Source of the DNA: Natronomonas salsuginis
Lineage (GTDB): Archaea > Halobacteriota > Halobacteria > Halobacteriales > Haloarculaceae
DNA length: 64,000 nucleotides
Assembly (NCBI RefSeq): GCF_005239135.1
Contig: NZ_QKNX01000001.1
Coordinates: forward strand, 124,001-188,000
Reading direction: 5' to 3'
This document shows, in pieces, positions 1 through 9,045 of this stretch (positions are counted from its first letter, which is position 1; every line of letters starts with the position of its first letter). Under the pieces are notes generated by a model, which saw nothing but the letters and a program-made list of their open reading frames with translations, was not told the origin of the DNA and did no database searches. A program made the position numbers and the translations under genes.

Positions 1-2118
1 CAGTGGCGCGTCCTCCACGAGGCGCTCGACGACAGGAACCCACCGCTCGAACGGCTCCGGTTTCTCAGCATCCTGACCCGCAATATGGACGAGTTCTTCA
101 TGAAGCGGATCGGGGGCCTCAAACAGCAACTCGCCGCCAACGTCACCGAGCCGACCGTCGACGGACGGACCCCGCAACAACAGTGGCAATCGGCGCTCGA
201 CACCGCAGGGGAGATTTTCGAGACGCAGTCGGAATGCTTCGCCAACGACGTCCGTCCGTTGCTGTCCGACGCCGGGATCGAGATCGCAGATTACGCCGAC
301 CTCTCGGACGCCGACGCCGAGCGACTGCGGTCGTACTTCGAGTCGTCCGTGTTGCCGACGCTGACGCCCTTGACGTTCGATCCGGCCCAGCCCTTCCCGT
401 TCATCTCGAACCTCTCGTTGTCGCTCGCGGTACTCTCGCGTGGCGAGGACGGAAACGAGCGTTTTTCGCGGATCAAGATCCCCGCGAACCGACCGCGGCT
501 CATCTCGGTTTCCGACCCCGGAACGCCACTGGAGTCGATCCCGCCCGGTCATCGCGTCGTCCCCATCGAAGACGTCATCGAGGGGAATCTCGACTTGCTC
601 TTCCCGAACATCGAGATCCGTCACTCCTCGACGTTTCGAGTCACGCGGAACGCTGAGGTCAGACGAAACGAAGATGTCGCCGAGGGCCTCATCGACCGGA
701 TCGAAGACGTACTCAGACAGCGCCGCTTCGCCACCGTCGTCCGCCTCGAAGTCACGGAACACGCTCCCGACCCGGTGCTCGATCTCCTCGTCGAACACCT
801 CGACGTGGACGATTCGGAGGTGTTCCGACGCTCCGGTCCGCTCGCGCTGGGCGATTTCGCCGAACTGTGCGATCTGGAGTACCCGGAACTGACGCTCGAA
901 CCGTGGCGGCCGAGACAGCACCCGCGGTTCGCCGGACTGTCGCCCGACTCGCCCGACGAGGTGTTCAAGTCGCTTCGGGAGCGTGACTGTCTGGTTCATC
1001 ACCCGTATCACTCGTTCAGCGAGACCGTTCAGACGTTTCTCGAGGCGGCAGCCCACGATCCGGACACGCTCGCGATCAAGGTCGCGGTCTACCGGACGGC
1101 TCCCGATTCGAAAGTCATCCGGAGTCTCATCGACGCGGCGAAAAACGGCAAGCAGGTCGCGGTCATGGTCGAACTCAAGGCCCGGTTCGACGAGGAGAAC
1201 AACCTCCGCTGGGTCAAACGGCTCGAAGAGGAGGGGATCCACGTCGCCTACGGGTCGATCGAACTCAAAACGCACAGCAAGGTCGCCCTCGCCGTCCGAG
1301 AGGAAGCAGAAAGCGTCCGGATCTACTCGCACGTCTCCAGCGGTAACTACCACTCAGGCACCGCGAAGGGGTACGTGGATCTGGGGCTGTTCACCGTCGA
1401 TCCGGACGTCGGTCAGGACCTCGTCCAGCTGTTCAACTCCTTCACCGGCCACTCGCGTCACGGTCGGTACCGGAAACTACTGGTCGCTCCCGAAACGCTC
1501 CGAACGCGACTGTACGAACTGATCGACCGCGAAACGGAGCGCGCCGAGGCGGGCGACGGCGGTCGAATCGTGGCCAAAATGAACGCGCTCGAGGATCCCG
1601 ACGTGGTCGAGAGACTCTACGGGGCGGGGTCTGCCGGGGTCGAAATAGATCTCATCGTGCGCGGTATCTGTCGGCTTCGGCCGGGGATTCCGGGGGTCAG
1701 CGATTCGATCCGCGTCCACAGCGTCGTCGGTCGGTTCCTCGAACATTCGAGGATCTTTCGCTTCGGCGAGGACGATCCGGCGTACTTCATCGGGTCGGCC
1801 GACTGGATGACGCGAAATCTCGACCGTCGAGTCGAAGCCGTTGCACCGGTGGAGGATCCGGAGCTTCGAACGGAACTCGATTCCATCCTCTCGATACTGC
1901 TGGCCGACAATCGAACGAGATGGACGATGCGACCGGACGGGAGCTACGTTCAACGGCGCCCTCGGCCGGACGAGCCGTCGCGGGGAACACAGAGTGTGTT
2001 GATGAAGCGCGCCCGACGGACAGCTCCCGACGAGCGACCGCGCTCCGGCGACGACGCGGGTCGCGAACCCAGCATCGACCTCGACGAGGTGTACACGACC
2101 GATCCGTTCGACGGGTAG
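1..2118 (+). CDS. ppk1: Polyphosphate kinase 1, 5' end outside window
   Basis: Transfers the gamma-phosphate of ATP onto a growing polyphosphate chain, reversibly. The reading frame is open from base 1, and its first residues (WRVLHEALD, then PLERLRFL and NMDEFFM) match the PPK1 N-terminal domain, so only a short N-terminal piece is missing. The two conserved histidines of the phospholipase-D-like half are visible: KTHSK, with the His codon at 1273 (the expected autophosphorylated His), and EHSRIFRFG, with the His codon at 1744. The C-terminal GSADWMTRNLDRRVE block is intact. The last roughly 50 residues are a low-complexity acidic/basic tail. A PhoU-like gene follows on the same strand, which fits phosphate homeostasis. 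Confidence 0.95.
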   Translation, partial: QWRVLHEALDDRNPPLERLRFLSILTRNMDEFFMKRIGGLKQQLAANVTEPTVDGRTPQQQWQSALDTAGEIFETQSECFANDVRPLLSDAGIEIADYADLSDADAERLRSYFESSVLPTLTPLTFDPAQPFPFISNLSLSLAVLSRGEDGNERFSRIKIPANRPRLISVSDPGTPLESIPPGHRVVPIEDVIEGNLDLLFPNIEIRHSSTFRVTRNAEVRRNEDVAEGLIDRIEDVLRQRRFATVVRLEVTEHAPDPVLDLLVEHLDVDDSEVFRRSGPLALGDFAELCDLEYPELTLEPWRPRQHPRFAGLSPDSPDEVFKSLRERDCLVHHPYHSFSETVQTFLEAAAHDPDTLAIKVAVYRTAPDSKVIRSLIDAAKNGKQVAVMVELKARFDEENNLRWVKRLEEEGIHVAYGSIELKTHSKVALAVREEAESVRIYSHVSSGNYHSGTAKGYVDLGLFTVDPDVGQDLVQLFNSFTGHSRHGRYRKLLVAPETLRTRLYELIDRETERAEAGDGGRIVAKMNALEDPDVVERLYGAGSAGVEIDLIVRGICRLRPGIPGVSDSIRVHSVVGRFLEHSRIFRFGEDDPAYFIGSADWMTRNLDRRVEAVAPVEDPELRTELDSILSILLADNRTRWTMRPDGSYVQRRPRPDEPSRGTQSVLMKRARRTAPDERPRSGDDAGREPSIDLDEVYTTDPFDG

Positions 2119-2164
2119 CCCAACGGTGTCGATCGTCGGTCTGATTGGCCGATGTCGGCCACCG

Positions 2165-2176
2165 GATATATATATA
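2165..2176 (+). promoter_or_regulatory. TATA-like element upstream of DUF47 gene
   Basis: An alternating TA run lies in the 140-base gap between ppk1 and the DUF47 gene. It is the only strong TATA-like sequence there. It sits about 85 bases before the ATG, so the transcript would carry a short leader if this is the promoter. Inference from sequence only. Confidence 0.35.
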
Positions 2177-2258
2177 GCCGAACGTCCCCGTCGGAGCCGC
2201 TATCGAGGGTCACGGGGGACTCATAGCAACGGCCTTTGGTTCGCTCCCGAAGACGCAG

Positions 2259-2981
2259 ATGATGGCCGTAGATACCTCCCGCCCGTTCGGCGAGCGCCTG
2301 GAAGCCACGACCGACCGGTACCTCGATCGGTTGGATAACTGTGTTACGGCGCTGCCAACGCTCGTCGAGGAATACAGTACAGATGCGGGGTACGGGTCGA
2401 CCGTGGACCGGATACAGAGCCTCGAGAGCGACTGTGACGAACTCAAACTGGCGCTCGGCAAGCTCGTCACGACGGCGGACGCCAAGGAGGTCGGCCTCAG
2501 ACTGACGTGGGTCCATCTCCACGCGGATCGGATGTTGGAGCTGTACGGCCACCTCGATACCATCGCGAACGTCTCCGAGCAGTTTGCCGAGGAGCTCGCC
2601 GCCATCGCCCCAAAACGAGTGGACGATTGTCTCGACGGGATCGCGAGGATGGCCGAACTCGCTGTGGCGGCGATGGCCGAACTGGAAGTCGTCGTCCAGG
2701 AGTTCGTCAGGACGCTGTGTCGCCCGGAGTACAGCGCCTCGATCACGCAGGGGGTGAGCGCGATCCGCGCGTTCGAGGGCGACTCGGACGCTGTTCGAAC
2801 CCGGGTTCTCGAAACGGCGTTCGATCGAGAACACGACGCGACCGCCGTCGCGTATCGACAGCTCGCGGTCCTGCTCGACGGCGTCCTCGACGCGATGGAG
2901 GATGTGACCGATCAGATGCACCTAATGACCGGCCCCGACACGTGGCTCGATATCGAGATCTATCCCGAATATCACTATTGA
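2259..2981 (+). CDS. DUF47 / PhoU-like protein
   Basis: A 240-residue, mostly helical acidic protein of the DUF47 (PhoU-like) family. Members form helical bundles and usually sit beside phosphate transporters, modulating phosphate uptake. Visible features are the regular amphipathic helices and the RMLELYGHLDTIANVSEQFAEEL segment, resembling the family's metal-binding helix. No Pit-type transporter is next to it here. The upstream neighbour is polyphosphate kinase instead, so a role in linking phosphate signalling to polyphosphate storage is plausible but inferred. A second ATG directly follows the first and could be the true start. Confidence 0.75.
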   Translation: MMAVDTSRPFGERLEATTDRYLDRLDNCVTALPTLVEEYSTDAGYGSTVDRIQSLESDCDELKLALGKLVTTADAKEVGLRLTWVHLHADRMLELYGHLDTIANVSEQFAEELAAIAPKRVDDCLDGIARMAELAVAAMAELEVVVQEFVRTLCRPEYSASITQGVSAIRAFEGDSDAVRTRVLETAFDREHDATAVAYRQLAVLLDGVLDAMEDVTDQMHLMTGPDTWLDIEIYPEYHY

Positions 2982-3056
2982 CCGCTCGGGAGGGCTATAA
3001 TCCGCTCCTAGCAGCGATCATGTGGGTTCGGAACCGATCGCCGATCGCGATAAGCG

Positions 3057-3290
3057 ATGTCCGAGAGAGCCCCCACACCAACTGTTCGGCCCCTCGCGAT
3101 GGGCCTGTTCGCTCCGATCGTCACGGCCGACGTATCGGCAGAGATCGTCTACCCGGATCCACACCTCGTCGTCCTGCTGTTCCTCTTCGGATTCTGTCTG
3201 CTGTACGTCCTCGTGATCGTCGCCGACGCGCTGTCGCGGTCGCGAGAGGGCGTCGCCGACGCTACCGAGTGGTCCTCCGATCGAGGCTAA
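3057..3290 (+). CDS. Small single-pass membrane protein, unknown
   Basis: A 77-residue frame with one clear hydrophobic segment (about residues 38-60, HLVVLLFLFGFCLLYVLVIV) followed by a charged tail, giving a probable single-pass topology. No family is recognised. The ATG at 3099 (MGLFAPIV) would give a shorter product and is an equally possible start. Its gene-like composition and stop close to the tRNA gene make it more likely real than chance, but there is no homology evidence. Confidence 0.45.
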   Translation: MSERAPTPTVRPLAMGLFAPIVTADVSAEIVYPDPHLVVLLFLFGFCLLYVLVIVADALSRSREGVADATEWSSDRG

Positions 3291-3350
3291 GCAGGGAAGC
3301 GAGTCGCGACGCCCCGCTCGCGGTGCTCGGCGAATTGTTCCTCACAAAAG

Positions 3351-3424
3351 CGGGCCGAGGGGGATTTGAACCCCCGACCGTCTGGTTAAGAGCCAGATGC
3401 TCTCCCTGGCTGAGCTATCGGCCC
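3351..3424 (-). tRNA. tRNA-Lys(CUU)
   Basis: A complete cloverleaf reads on the minus strand. The acceptor arms GGGCCGA and TCGGCCC pair perfectly. The D-arm is TAGCTCAGCC-type. The anticodon stem CTGG/CCAG closes the loop CTCTTAA, giving anticodon CUU (Lys). The T-arm is GGGGG TTCAAAT CCCCC. The discriminator base is G and no CCA is encoded. There is no intron. A short T-run (CTTTTG) follows the 3' end and could end transcription. Confidence 0.97.
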
Positions 3425-3547
3425 CGCGACCGAACGTATCCGCGGTTGCCTGAAATAGGTTGCGTTCCACGCATCCATGGAGACGCCGTGGCATACCGAG
3501 GACCGGACGGTCGAATTAAGTGTCCGCACCCCGTCGTCGTCGGTATC

Positions 3548-5005
3548 ATGAGTACCGCCATCTCGATGGCGTCGATGTCGACGTATGCGATTCTTGGATG
3601 CGGCAGCGTCGGTCACGCCGTCGCGGAAGAACTCGTCGAGGAGGGCAAGGACGTGCTCATCCTCGACCAGGACGAGGGTCGCGTCGAGGCGCTCAGAGAT
3701 CAGGATCTCGACGCCAGGGACGCCGACATCAAGAACGAGGCGGCCGCTGAGGCCGTCGCCGACCGCGACGTCGTGTTGATCCTCTCGCCCGACGTCGACG
3801 CCAACGTCGCGGCGGTCGAGAACCTCAGACGCCGGAACGGTAATCGATTCCTCATCGTTCGCGCGTCCGATCCCGTCACGGCCGACGAACTCAGGGAGGC
3901 GGGCGCGGACGTCGTGATCAACCCCTCAGCAGTCATCGCCGACTCGGCGCTCCGGGCGCTCGAGCAGGGTGAACTCGAGTACAAGGCAACACAGCTCGCG
4001 GAGCTCATCGATGGAGGGGAATCACTCGCGATCCTCGCCCACAGATCGCCTGGCCCTGATTCGATCGCTTCGGCCGTCGCTTTGCAAGCGATCGCCGACT
4101 CGCGGGGGGTGGATGCGGACATCCTCTACGAGGGCGAGATCGGCCATCAGGAGAACCGCGCGTTTGTCAATCTCCTCGGTATCGAACTCGTCTCGCTCGC
4201 CGACACCGACCTCGACGAGTACGACACGCTCGCGCTCGTCGACTGTGCGAAGGCGACCGAGCCGGTGGTCGACGGCGATGTCGACATCTTGATCGACCAC
4301 TTCGAGCCCGAGGTCGATTACGGCGCGTCGTTCGTCGACGTTCGCTCGAACGTCTCCTCGACGTCGACCATCCTGACGAAGTACGTCCAGGAGTTCGATC
4401 TCAGTCTTCCAGAAGAGGTCGCGACGGCGCTGTTGTACGGTATTCGCGCGGAGACGCTCGACTTCAAGCGCGACACGACCCCAGCCGACCTGACCGCGGC
4501 TGCGTATCTGTACCCCTTCGCGAACCACGACACGCTCGAACAGGTCGAGTCGCCGTCGATGAGCCCCGAGACGCTCGACGTCCTCGCCGAGGCGATCCGG
4601 AGCCGCGAGGTCAAGGGGTCACACCTCGTCTCGAACGCCGGATTCATCCGCGATCGGGACGCGCTCTCACAGGCCGCACAACACCTGTTGAACCTCGAGG
4701 GAATCACGACTTCGGCGGTGTTCGCCATCGCCGACGACACGATCTATCTCGCGGCGCGGTCGAAGGACATCCGGATCAATATCGGCAACGTGTTGCAGGA
4801 CGCCTTCGACGAGATTGGTGACGTCCGCGGTCATTCGACGGACGCCTCGGTCGAAATCCCGCTCGGGATCTTCACCGGACTGGAGATTACCGGCAATAAC
4901 CGAGAGACGCTGTTGCAACTCACCGAACAGGCGGTTCGCTCGAAACTCTTCGAGGCGATGGGCGTCGAGGGAGGAAACAGTAGCGACGGATCGAGTGGTA
5001 GTTAG
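3548..5005 (+). CDS. TrkA-N plus DHH/DHHA1 phosphoesterase
   Basis: A 485-residue two-part protein. The N-terminus (about residues 12-130) is a Rossmann/TrkA-N nucleotide-binding domain with the glycine motif ILGCGSVGHAVAEEL. The rest is a DHH phosphoesterase of the NrnA/RecJ-like class, with metal-binding motifs HRSPGPDSIASA, DCAKA and IDHFEP, and a DHHA1 region near the C-terminus (GGNSSDGSSGS tail). Known relatives degrade nanoRNA, pAp or cyclic dinucleotides; the substrate here is unknown. The N-terminal fusion suggests control by NAD(H) or another nucleotide. The start used is the ATG at 3548; another in-frame ATG at 3575 is possible. The stop overlaps the convergent PRC-barrel gene. Confidence 0.85.
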   Translation: MSTAISMASMSTYAILGCGSVGHAVAEELVEEGKDVLILDQDEGRVEALRDQDLDARDADIKNEAAAEAVADRDVVLILSPDVDANVAAVENLRRRNGNRFLIVRASDPVTADELREAGADVVINPSAVIADSALRALEQGELEYKATQLAELIDGGESLAILAHRSPGPDSIASAVALQAIADSRGVDADILYEGEIGHQENRAFVNLLGIELVSLADTDLDEYDTLALVDCAKATEPVVDGDVDILIDHFEPEVDYGASFVDVRSNVSSTSTILTKYVQEFDLSLPEEVATALLYGIRAETLDFKRDTTPADLTAAAYLYPFANHDTLEQVESPSMSPETLDVLAEAIRSREVKGSHLVSNAGFIRDRDALSQAAQHLLNLEGITTSAVFAIADDTIYLAARSKDIRINIGNVLQDAFDEIGDVRGHSTDASVEIPLGIFTGLEITGNNRETLLQLTEQAVRSKLFEAMGVEGGNSSDGSSGS

Positions 5006-5295
5006 ACCGCCGCCTCTTCGCTCTCGGGCTCTCGAAGCCGTTCGACGATGTCGTTGACGAGCACGATATCCCCCACCGCACGGACCCATCGGTACGGAAC
5101 GATAACGCCCTCTCGCCCCGAGACGCGACTGTCGAACAGCTCTCGGTTGATATCCCCCAAGGCGAGCCCCGTGACGGCTTCGCGCTCCAGATCCAGCCGG
5201 ATGTCCTCGACCTCGCCGACGAAGATGCCGTTGTTCGAATACACTTCCCGGCCCACGAGCGACGTGATCTCCTGCGATGCGGAGTCGGTGTCCAT
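5002..5295 (-). CDS. PRC-barrel domain protein
   Basis: A 97-residue protein with the PRC-barrel pattern: ITSLVGREVYSNNGIFVGEVEDIRLDL, then a beta-rich segment ending in IVPYRWVRAVGDIVLV. PRC-barrel proteins in archaea are small beta-barrels thought to act in RNA processing or regulation. The start at 5295 (MDTDSASQE) fits the domain better than the upstream Arg-rich extension. Its stop overlaps that of the DHH phosphoesterase by 3 bases in convergent orientation. Function not determined. Confidence 0.8.
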   Translation of the reverse strand: MDTDSASQEITSLVGREVYSNNGIFVGEVEDIRLDLEREAVTGLALGDINRELFDSRVSGREGVIVPYRWVRAVGDIVLVNDIVERLREPESEEAAV

Positions 5296-5399
5296 ATCGA
5301 AGGATTGTGTGGATTCCCCCTTAACTGTTGTCGGTGGGGCTCGGCGTGCGGTCCGCACACCCCCGAAGGAATTAATCCGATCACCGACGTACGACAGGT

Positions 5400-5789
5400 A
5401 TGAGCGACGCAGACGACATCGATAAGATCAGAGCACAAAAACGCGAGGAACTGACGTCGAAACTGGAATCGCCGGACGCCCCGATCGACGTACAGGATGC
5501 GGCACACCTCGACGAACTGCTGAGTGAGAACCGAGTCGCGCTCGTGGACTTCCACGCGGACTGGTGTGGCCCCTGTAAGATGCTCGCGCCGACGGTTGAG
5601 GAGATCGCGGCCGAGACCGACGCCGCGGCGCTGAAGATCGACATCGACGCCAATCAGGATCTGGCCGCCGAGTATCAGGTTCAGGGCGTCCCGACGCTGT
5701 ATCTGTTCGGCGACGGCGAGGTCAAAGAGCGGATGGTCGGCGTGCAGGACAAGGCGACGCTCGTTCAGAAGATCGAAGCGGTGGCCTGA
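5400..5789 (+). CDS. trxA: Thioredoxin
   Basis: A 129-residue cytoplasmic thiol-disulfide oxidoreductase. The redox motif WCGPCK is at residues 55-60 (Cys56 and Cys59), the cis-Pro loop GVPTLYLF follows, and the fold is full length. A charged N-terminal extension of about 30 residues (DDIDKIRAQKREEL) precedes the domain, as in many haloarchaeal thioredoxins. A TATA-like GGAATTAATCC about 25 bases before the ATG suggests a leaderless transcript. Confidence 0.95.
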   Translation: MSDADDIDKIRAQKREELTSKLESPDAPIDVQDAAHLDELLSENRVALVDFHADWCGPCKMLAPTVEEIAAETDAAALKIDIDANQDLAAEYQVQGVPTLYLFGDGEVKERMVGVQDKATLVQKIEAVA

Positions 5790-5816
5790 TACGGGTCGTT
5801 CGACCGACGGTCGCCG

Positions 5817-6875
5817 TCACTCGACCAACATCGCGTCGATATCGGCGTAGTCGTCGAGCAACTGCCGCATCCGCTTGACCGTCTCACCGTCCCTCGTTCG
5901 CCGTTCGGTCGCGACCGTCTCCGCCCTGTCGAGTGTCGTGACCGTATCGGTCTGGACCAACAGGACCGGAACGCCAGCCGCCTCGGCCCGTCGCAACACG
6001 GCGTCGGGCGGATGGAACCCACCGGTCAAGAGCAGACACTCGACGCCGGACGCTTCGAGGGCAACGGTCTGAATGTCGCTTCGATCGCCGCCAGTTATCA
6101 ATGCCGCATCGCGGACCCGCCGGAACTGTCCCAGCGCTTTCTCGGCCGACATCGCGCCGACGAGGAAACGACGGACCCGGCTGTCGGTCGGCGTGTCGGC
6201 GGTCAGCACCTCCGACCCCATCTCCGAGGCCAACTCCGAAACGGTGACGCCGGCCAACTTCTCGTCTCTCGGGATCGTCCCGTAGACGCGGATCCCGCGG
6301 CCTTCGAGGAAGGGCACGACGTCGCTCGCGAGCGAGTCGAACGCCGCGTCCGGGACATCGTTGAACAGAACGCCGCCGAGTCGGTCGCCGAGCAGGTCCG
6401 CGGCGGCGAGCACATCGTCCACGTCCCCGGCGTTCTCGAAGCTCGCGACGAGGACGACGGTCGCCTCGAACAGATCCGCCAGATCGGCGTCGGTCAGATC
6501 GACGATCCCGCCGGTCGTGAGCGATCCTCCACCCTCGACGATCAGGCGGTCAACGTCGGCCGACAGCGCCTCGAACTGGGTTCGAACCTGCGCTCTGAGC
6601 GCCTCGGGATCTTCGCGTCCGCGGATCGCCTCCTGGACGAACGTGGGGGAGTAGACGACAGGCTCCATCTCGTGGATCTCGGCGTCGAGGTCGAGAACTT
6701 CCCTCGCGAGCATCGGATCGTCGTCCAGCGTCTTCCCCACGGCCGACTGGAGGCGCGTTCCCTTGGGTTTCATGTAACCGACCCGCTCGCCGCGCTCGCG
6801 GGCGACCGCGCCCAGCGCCAGCGCAACAGCGGTCTTTCCTGTGCTCTCTTCGAGTGATGTGACGAGTACGGTCAT
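5817..6875 (-). CDS. BioD-like/DRTGG 'phosphotransacetylase family' protein
   Basis: A 352-residue protein with a P-loop NTPase N-domain of the dethiobiotin-synthetase type (LVTSLEESTGKTAVALALG, Walker A-like) and a C-terminal DRTGG-type domain (about residues 215-330, with DAALITGGDRSDIQTVALEA). It matches the N-terminal regulatory half of large bacterial phosphotransacetylases but lacks the catalytic PTA domain. The start codon overlaps the stop of the acetyl-CoA synthetase gene (ATGA), so the two are co-translated. A role in sensing or regulating acetyl-CoA metabolism is likely but inferred. Confidence 0.85.
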   Translation of the reverse strand: MTVLVTSLEESTGKTAVALALGAVARERGERVGYMKPKGTRLQSAVGKTLDDDPMLAREVLDLDAEIHEMEPVVYSPTFVQEAIRGREDPEALRAQVRTQFEALSADVDRLIVEGGGSLTTGGIVDLTDADLADLFEATVVLVASFENAGDVDDVLAAADLLGDRLGGVLFNDVPDAAFDSLASDVVPFLEGRGIRVYGTIPRDEKLAGVTVSELASEMGSEVLTADTPTDSRVRRFLVGAMSAEKALGQFRRVRDAALITGGDRSDIQTVALEASGVECLLLTGGFHPPDAVLRRAEAAGVPVLLVQTDTVTTLDRAETVATERRTRDGETVKRMRQLLDDYADIDAMLVE

Positions 6876-8965
6876 AGGATCTCTGGGTCGACGGTGAGTC
6901 GGATATCGACCGCGACGACGCCGTCGGGCGTCGCCACGAGCGGATTGATGTCCAGTTCGACGATGGCGGGGAAGTCGGTGACGAGCTGTGAGAGCCGCTG
7001 GATCGTCTCGACGATCCCCGCTTCGTCGACCGGCGGGCTGCCGCGGGCTCCCCGCAGGAGCGGGGCCGAGTCGACGTCGTTGAGCATGTCTCTCGCCTCG
7101 CGTTCGGTGACGGGGGCGAGCCTGACGGTCGTATCGTCGAAAATTTCGACGAAAACGCCGCCGAGACCGAACAACAAGAGCGGGCCGAACTGCGGATCGC
7201 GGTTCATCCCGACGATCGTCTCGACGCCGTCGGCGAGATCGACCAGTTCCTGGACCTGGACGCCGAACAGTCGGGCATCGGGCTGATAGTTGTACGCTCG
7301 CGAGACGAGTGTCTCGTAGGTGTCGGCCACTTCGTCGAGCGAGACGCCCACTTCGACGCCACCGATGTCGGTCTTGTGGAGGATGTCTGGCGAGACGATC
7401 TTCATCACGACGTCACCGCCGATCCGCTCGGCGGCCGCCGTTGCCTCGGCCGGCGAATCGACGATCTCGCCCACCGGTGTCGGGATCCCATAGGCGTCCA
7501 GCAGCCCCATTGCCTCGACGCCCAGTCGGTTGTCCCGCTTGGATTCGACCCGCTCGAGGATCGCCCGCGCCGCCTCCCGATCGACGTCGAAGGTTGCTGG
7601 AGGGTGGTCGACGCGATCACGTATCGAGCGATACGACCGAAGGGCGTCGAGGCTCCGGACGGCCCGTGCCGGATCGAAGTACGTCGGTATGCCGGCCGAG
7701 GAGAGCGTTTCTGCGGCGGCGTCTATCGACGATCCGCCCATCAGACAGACCGCGAACGGCACGTTCGTCTCCGCCCGGCACTCGACGATCGCCCCGGCGA
7801 GTCGGTCGAACGAGAGCACGGCAGACGGACACGCGATGACGATAGCTGATCCAACTTCGGGATCCGAGAGGACGACTTCGAGGGCGTCGCCGAACCGATC
7901 GGCGGACGCGTCGCCGAGGACGTCGACGGGGTTGTGGACGCTCGCCGTGGACGGGAGCACTCCCCGGAGCCGCCGTTTGGTCTCGTCGTCGAACGCGGTC
8001 AACGTTAACTCTGAGTCTCCGACCGAATCCGTCGCGAGCACACCCGGCCCGCCCGCGTTCGTGACGACCGCGACACCGTCGGTCTCCGGCGGCGGGCCGC
8101 CGGCGAGCATCGTGCCGAAATCGAACAGTTCCTCGGTCGACTGCGCTCGGAGTACGCCCGCCTTCTCGAGCCCGGCCTTGTAGGCCGCTTCGCTCCCGGC
8201 GATCGCCCCCGTGTGCGAGGACGCCGCGCGCGCCCCGGCCTCGGTTCGTCCGGATTTGAGCACAACCACGGGCGTTTGGCGGGTGACCGCCCGTGCGGTC
8301 TCGACGAACTCGGTTCCGCTCTCGATGCCTTCGAGATAGCCCAACACGACGTCCGTGTCCGGGTCGTCGCCCCAGGTTTCTACGAAATCGACCTCGTCGA
8401 GGACCGCTTTGTTCCCGAGTGAGACAACATCTTTGAACCCGAGGTTCCGATCGCCGGCCCACTCGAGGATCGCGGTGACGAGCGCGCCGGATTGGCTCAT
8501 GAACGACATCCGACCCGAAATCGCGTTTCTCGGCGCGAACGTTGCGTTAAGACCGGACGACGTCGAGATGATGCCGAGGCTGTTCGGCCCGACGATGTCG
8601 AGATCGTACTTCTCGGCGAGGGCCTTCAACTCCGCTTCGCGCGTCGTGCCGTCGTCTCCGGATTCGCCGAAGCCCGCGGTGATGATCACGAGGTTTTCGA
8701 GTCCCGCCTTTCCCGCGTCTTCGACGACCTCGAGGACCACCTCTGCCGGAACGACGACAATCGCGAGGTCGGCGTCAGTTTCCTCGATCCCGTCGTGGCA
8801 CGGCCGTCCGAACACCCGTTCGACGTTCGGGTTCACTGGGAGCACGTCGCCGTCGAAATCGGCGAGCAAATTCCGCAGTATCGCCGCCCCGATCGACCCC
8901 TCCCGATCCGTCGCCCCGACAACCGCAACGCGCTCGGCGTCGAACATCCCAGATGCACTGGCCAT
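6872..8965 (-). CDS. acd: ADP-forming acetate/acyl-CoA synthetase, fused subunits
   Basis: Converts acyl-CoA + ADP + Pi to acid + ATP + CoA, the main archaeal acetate-forming step. The 697-residue chain has both halves: a CoA-binding domain (VAVVGATDREGSIG), a CoA-ligase domain with the phosphorylated-His motif SHTG (His251, codon 8213-8215), and a C-terminal ATP-grasp domain (MKIVSPDILHKTDIGGVEVG). Start at 8965 (MASASGMF) is preferred because a TATA-like AGTATTTTT lies about 25-30 bases upstream; the upstream in-frame extension is not conserved-looking. First gene of an operon with the DRTGG protein. Confidence 0.93.
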   Translation of the reverse strand: MASASGMFDAERVAVVGATDREGSIGAAILRNLLADFDGDVLPVNPNVERVFGRPCHDGIEETDADLAIVVVPAEVVLEVVEDAGKAGLENLVIITAGFGESGDDGTTREAELKALAEKYDLDIVGPNSLGIISTSSGLNATFAPRNAISGRMSFMSQSGALVTAILEWAGDRNLGFKDVVSLGNKAVLDEVDFVETWGDDPDTDVVLGYLEGIESGTEFVETARAVTRQTPVVVLKSGRTEAGARAASSHTGAIAGSEAAYKAGLEKAGVLRAQSTEELFDFGTMLAGGPPPETDGVAVVTNAGGPGVLATDSVGDSELTLTAFDDETKRRLRGVLPSTASVHNPVDVLGDASADRFGDALEVVLSDPEVGSAIVIACPSAVLSFDRLAGAIVECRAETNVPFAVCLMGGSSIDAAAETLSSAGIPTYFDPARAVRSLDALRSYRSIRDRVDHPPATFDVDREAARAILERVESKRDNRLGVEAMGLLDAYGIPTPVGEIVDSPAEATAAAERIGGDVVMKIVSPDILHKTDIGGVEVGVSLDEVADTYETLVSRAYNYQPDARLFGVQVQELVDLADGVETIVGMNRDPQFGPLLLFGLGGVFVEIFDDTTVRLAPVTEREARDMLNDVDSAPLLRGARGSPPVDEAGIVETIQRLSQLVTDFPAIVELDINPLVATPDGVVAVDIRLTVDPEIL

Positions 8966-9045
8966 CCACGATGACCTGTGCTCCACGGGGAAAAATACTC
9001 GTCGGTCGTCCCCACTGTCCGAGAGCCAACGCGAACGACCGCTGC

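Noticed and set aside
2507-5005. 832-residue joined frame across DUF47 and the DHH gene
   Set aside because: The first 350 residues are an Arg-rich shadow crossing the opposite-strand tRNA gene; the real protein starts at 3548.
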